Shown in pieces: positions 6,583 through 9,122 of a DNA stretch of 9,122 nucleotides (its first letter is position 1; each line of letters starts with the position of its first letter). A program made the position numbers and the translations under genes. Source of the stretch: Actinoplanes liguriensis (GTDB taxonomy: Bacteria > Actinomycetota > Actinomycetes > Mycobacteriales > Micromonosporaceae). The stretch spans positions 37,013-46,134 of the forward strand of contig KL571276.1 in NCBI GenBank assembly GCA_000715855.1, given 5' to 3'. The notes under the pieces were generated by a model that saw only the letters and a list, made by a program, of their open reading frames with translations, had not been told where the DNA came from and ran no database searches.

Positions 6583-9122
6583 CGCCGCCGGATCGCCGCC
6601 GGCCGACACCAGTGTCTTCCAGTACTCCTGGTTCCACAGGACCGCGTCCCACTTCGACAGCGTCTTGCCGAGGATGGAGACCTCCACGCCGATCGTGGCC
6701 TCCAGGGTGGCGCCGACCTTGACCGTCAGCTCGGTCGTGGCGTCTGGGGTGTTCTCCAGGGCGGCCGCGACCTTGGGCGTGACCGTGACGACCACCGTCG
6801 GGCCGACGACGCCCTCGATCTTGACGATCACCTTCACCTCGGTCTTGAAGCCCGCTTCGAGGGTTCCCGACACCGAGCGGTCGGCGCAGCCCAGGTCGCT
6901 GCTGTAGGTGCTGGCGTTCTGCCAGCCGGTGGTGTCGTAGTAGGCGGCGCCGAGTTGCAGGTGGCCGCTCGCCGTGCAGGCGAACTTGCCCTCGACGGTG
7001 AACGACCCGTAGAACTTGCCGGTGGCCTCGGCGGACGGGCTCAGGACCAGGACAGCTCCGGGGATCGGCGTCGGGATCACGATGGTCCCGAACGTGTACT
7101 TCCCGAGATCGATGTCCGGGCCTTCCTTGGTCAGCGCGCCACTGATCTTGCCTTCCAGGGTGGTCTGCTGGTCGCCCACCACGGCGACCGAGAACTGCAC
7201 GATCGTCGGCTCGGGGAACACCTTGGCATGCCACTTCGTCTTGATCTTCAGCCCGATCCGCAGCCCGGTGGCGAACTTGGCGGTCAGGGACGCCTCCGCC
7301 GACGCCTTGACCACCCCTGCCGGGTCGGAGCACTCGACGACGGTCTTCTGGAGCGTGAAGCACTGTTCGAGGGCGCCTTTGCCACCGATCGTGAACGAGG
7401 TGTCGACGCTGCCGGTCCCGGCCGCGTGCGGCTGGGACCGGGCGGCCGTGGTGAGGCCCCCGACCGTGTCCAGCTCCAGGTCCTGGAACGCGTCGGTGAG
7501 TGTCGCCGGCTGGGTGCTGAGCACGGTCGAGGCACCCTGCTGCTGCACCGCGGTCACCGAGACCAGTGCGCCGTCCGGGGCGGCCGGCGACGGCGCCACG
7601 AGCAGGATGTTGCCCGGCGCGGCGGACACGTCGGAAGCGGCGACGGTCATCGACGTAGCGGTGATGCCGGTGAGGTCCGACGAGACTTGCTTCGAGGCGG
7701 GACCGTTGAGGTCCGGGTCGGGGATGGCCTCGGTGACGCCGACGGTGCTGTCCGGTGCCGGGGCGACCGCGGTCACCGTGGCCGTCACCGACGTGTGGTT
7801 GCCCGCGCGGTCGTACGCGGTGGTCATGACGGTGTGCTCCCCGACCGGCATCGGCAGCGGGTAGCCGTACGTAGGTGGGCTGACCGTCCCGGTCACGGTG
7901 GCCGAGCCGACACGGACGCCGTCGAGCAGCACGTCGACGCGGTCGACGCCGGAACCACTGTCGGCAACCGTGCCGGCCACGTTCGCAGCCCCGGCCTGCG
8001 AGAGGTTGACCCGCGCACCGTCGGAGGGGCTGTCCAGGCTGAGGACCGGGGCGACGCGGTCGACCGGCAGAGCTGCCGCGAGCCAGCCGACCACCCAGAC
8101 CCGTACCTTCGCAGTGCCCTTCGACAGACGAACCCACGCGGTACCGGAGGAGTCGACGGGAAGCACGAACCACCCGCCGGCGGTTGTCTTCGCGGTGACC
8201 GGCAGTCCGGTGCCGGGTTTGCCGGGGCCGGCCGCGCCCAGCAGGGTGCCGGTCGCGGACGGGGTGTCGGCCCGGACCGACACGATGAGACCGGCGACGC
8301 CGGACTTCGGAACACCGGCCCGCCCGGTCGCGACGAACCGGGAGGCGGTGGCACGCACGGTGGCCCCGGAGCCGGCGCTGCCCAGCAGGTATCCGCCGGA
8401 GACCATGGTGAGGCCACCGATGACCGTGCTCGCGCCGGTGGCGCCCGCGGAGACCCACCCGACCACGTCGACGACCACGGTGGCGGAGGAACTGGTCGTG
8501 CTCAGCGTGATCCGCCCGGCGCTGTCGGCCGGGGCGACCACCAGGGCGGCCGTGAGCGAGCCGGCAAGCGCCGGCAGTGCGGGCGTCCCGGCGCCGGTGA
8601 CCGAGACCGAGCCGCCGTGGCCGGCTTTCGCCGAGACCACGGCGACGATCGCGCGGACGCCCTTGGCCGGCACGCCGCCTCGCCCGACGACCGACAGTTT
8701 CCGCGGCTTGCCCTTGACCAGTGCGGATCCGCCCAGCTTGCGGCTGGTGTCCATGCGCCGCACCGGAGTGGAGAGCGTCCACCCGCCCAGGCCGGCCGCA
8801 GCGGTCGCCGACCCGGCCAGATAGCCGACGACACTGACCCGGAACTTGGCCTTGACGCCGGCCCGCAGCCACGCGTGCCCCTTGCTGTCCGGACGGACCA
8901 GGCCCAGGCTGGACGACGTCCGCTTGGCCTGAACGGTCGCCGCGATGGTGCTCGGCAATGTCCTGCCCTTGGTACCGAGTGCGACGGCTCCGGCCGTCGT
9001 GGATCCGACGGTGGTGATTCTGACCAGCACACCGCGCGCCGAGACCGGAACCGTGGCCCGCCCGGCAACCTGGACGTCCAGGGTTGTGCCGGCACGGAGG
9101 AAGCCACGACTGGCGGGGGGGG
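4570..9122 (-). CDS. Giant multidomain, probably secreted repeat protein (5' end beyond window)
   Basis: I do not recognise this as a named protein. The frame is open from the window edge to TGA at 4572-4570, over 1500 codons; the GTG at 9030 is not a convincing start because family-like sequence continues upstream of it (DVQVAGRATVPVSARG). Domains in order: three beta repeats of about 120 residues, ending in VVGYLAG, VVGWVSA and VVGWLAA (edge to about 8083), like the actinobacterial secreted modules with GVPxxGVxAVV and DVxGY motifs; an Ig-like domain (about 8064-7760, with DSGSGVDRVDVLLDG and YDRAGNHT); a central beta-rich region of about 385 residues with the only four cysteines (7740-6583); and six C-terminal modules with PGQ, GQE, LRVxD and GTYRxEFDP motifs. 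Composition (Thr, Val, Ala, Gly, Ser; few Cys) suggests a cell-surface or secreted protein. No catalytic motif is visible. A signal peptide, if present, lies outside the window. Confidence 0.88.
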   Translation of the reverse strand, partial: PPASRGFLRAGTTLDVQVAGRATVPVSARGVLVRITTVGSTTAGAVALGTKGRTLPSTIAATVQAKRTSSSLGLVRPDSKGHAWLRAGVKAKFRVSVVGYLAGSATAAAGLGGWTLSTPVRRMDTSRKLGGSALVKGKPRKLSVVGRGGVPAKGVRAIVAVVSAKAGHGGSVSVTGAGTPALPALAGSLTAALVVAPADSAGRITLSTTSSSATVVVDVVGWVSAGATGASTVIGGLTMVSGGYLLGSAGSGATVRATASRFVATGRAGVPKSGVAGLIVSVRADTPSATGTLLGAAGPGKPGTGLPVTAKTTAGGWFVLPVDSSGTAWVRLSKGTAKVRVWVVGWLAAALPVDRVAPVLSLDSPSDGARVNLSQAGAANVAGTVADSGSGVDRVDVLLDGVRVGSATVTGTVSPPTYGYPLPMPVGEHTVMTTAYDRAGNHTSVTATVTAVAPAPDSTVGVTEAIPDPDLNGPASKQVSSDLTGITATSMTVAASDVSAAPGNILLVAPSPAAPDGALVSVTAVQQQGASTVLSTQPATLTDAFQDLELDTVGGLTTAARSQPHAAGTGSVDTSFTIGGKGALEQCFTLQKTVVECSDPAGVVKASAEASLTAKFATGLRIGLKIKTKWHAKVFPEPTIVQFSVAVVGDQQTTLEGKISGALTKEGPDIDLGKYTFGTIVIPTPIPGAVLVLSPSAEATGKFYGSFTVEGKFACTASGHLQLGAAYYDTTGWQNASTYSSDLGCADRSVSGTLEAGFKTEVKVIVKIEGVVGPTVVVTVTPKVAAALENTPDATTELTVKVGATLEATIGVEVSILGKTLSKWDAVLWNQEYWKTLVSAGGDPAALPRADTTGDPVTLAITTPGQTAVQKFSGKTGQRVGVFLSKQTLTPATTSGSVRIVDLDASPVQPVGGVIYLYSGSGTASLSTTLPHDGTYGVQFDLNDDATGVGEIIFSSSIATEASATIGGPATDLVVKRPGGLAEVTFPGLAGQEVTAAMQPSLTGSGGTDMNYLRIVDGTGNVLGHDFHTDLSWSLTARAVLPATGTYHLEWDPAGAAIGASPVHLSSVTVVPATLGGVVTLSPARPGQVVQASFSGAAGQEVTANLLPHVSAAAGDVAGADMNELRVLDATGKSLGADFHLDFGWSLNTRAVLPADGIYRIEFDPASGHTGTGTLGVTMIAPVAADPSGTTVLAVANPGQVAQASFTGIAGQEITANLIPHLTGALGDTKGVEANFLRVRDAAGKVLAQDLHSNTDVSLNTRIVLPLDGTYRLEFDPASAYTGTGTLTAGLTSVVPAAVNGTTTLTVTRPGQIAQATLSGAAGQEISANLMPHLTAAVGDVPGLELNYLRILDVNGKALGTDFHSAADWSLSARAVLPADGTYRIEFDPPSAYTGTGILGVSAVVAAPVAANGTATLAVTTPGQVAQGTFVVAAGQVVTATVVPHLTAPAGDTAGLEANSLRLRDATGKVVASDLDSTISGTLSLKTTALAAGTYRVEFDPAASWTGTGALTLATG
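6583..7740 (-). other. Unrecognised central beta-rich region of the giant protein
   Basis: This is roughly 385 residues between the Ig-like domain and the C-terminal modules. The first part (LTGITATSMTVA, GNILLVAPSPAAPDGALVSV, PATLTDAF) resembles a segment I associate with other large actinobacterial surface proteins, but I cannot name it. The later part is rich in alternating hydrophobic/polar strands (LRIGLKIKTKWHAKV, KVIVKIEGVVGPTVVVTV) and holds two cysteine pairs, CFTLQKTVVEC and FAC...LGC, that could form disulfides outside the cell. No enzyme motif is evident. Confidence 0.5.

Noticed and set aside
3428..8872. An 1814-codon open frame on the minus strand, running antisense through the sigma gene and through the giant gene in another frame
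   Set aside because: Its translation is Arg/Gly/His/Pro-rich with no domain, and it crosses two genes with clear families. It is a by-product of high GC with few stop codons.
1..9122. A defence island, prophage or biosynthetic cluster
   Set aside because: No nuclease, integrase, capsid, synthase or tRNA-associated att signs were seen; the genes are a regulator, sugar kinase, antiporter, sigma factor and surface protein.

Overview
The window is very GC-rich and has strong third-position G/C bias, long spurious open frames on the opposite strand and an HrdB/SigB-type sigma factor. Together these point to a high-GC actinobacterium. A Micromonosporaceae-like host such as Actinoplanes is my guess and is not shown by the sequence.

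Layout. (1) Positions 1-640, minus: a MurR/RpiR-type (HTH + SIS) regulator, cut by the window edge and carrying an internal deletion/frameshift near 235-255. (2) Positions 641-717: a divergent control region with an 8-bp inverted repeat and a sequence resembling a DasR operator (dre). (3) Positions 718-1784, plus: a BadF/BadG-type N-acetylglucosamine (amino-sugar) kinase. Its 5' end carries six degenerate in-frame repeats, and its middle is replaced by 15 bases identical to the Tn5/Nextera mosaic-end adapter, so the join at 1071-1085 is almost certainly an assembly artefact. (4) Positions 1816-1871: a long hairpin between convergent genes. (5) Positions 1943-3228, minus: nhaA, a Na+/H+ antiporter with one frameshift near 2552-2559. 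(6) Positions 3542-4546, plus: an intact group 2 sigma-70 factor. (7) Positions 4570-9122, minus: the 3' part of a very large, probably secreted protein. It has N-terminal actinobacterial beta repeats, an Ig-like domain, a central domain I do not recognise, and six C-terminal modules of about 112 residues, five of them spaced by exactly 336 bp.

The regulator and kinase form a recognisable amino-sugar / cell-wall recycling unit: a phosphosugar-sensing repressor divergent from a GlcNAc-type kinase, possibly also under DasR. nhaA, the sigma factor and the giant protein show no obvious functional link to it or to each other.

Three successive genes in the first 3.2 kb are damaged, and one break contains adapter sequence. 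I therefore read these breaks mainly as draft-assembly errors rather than true pseudogenes. I found no convincing new multi-gene system. The most interesting biology is the giant repeat protein, the repeated kinase N-terminus and the candidate dre/RpiR control region.
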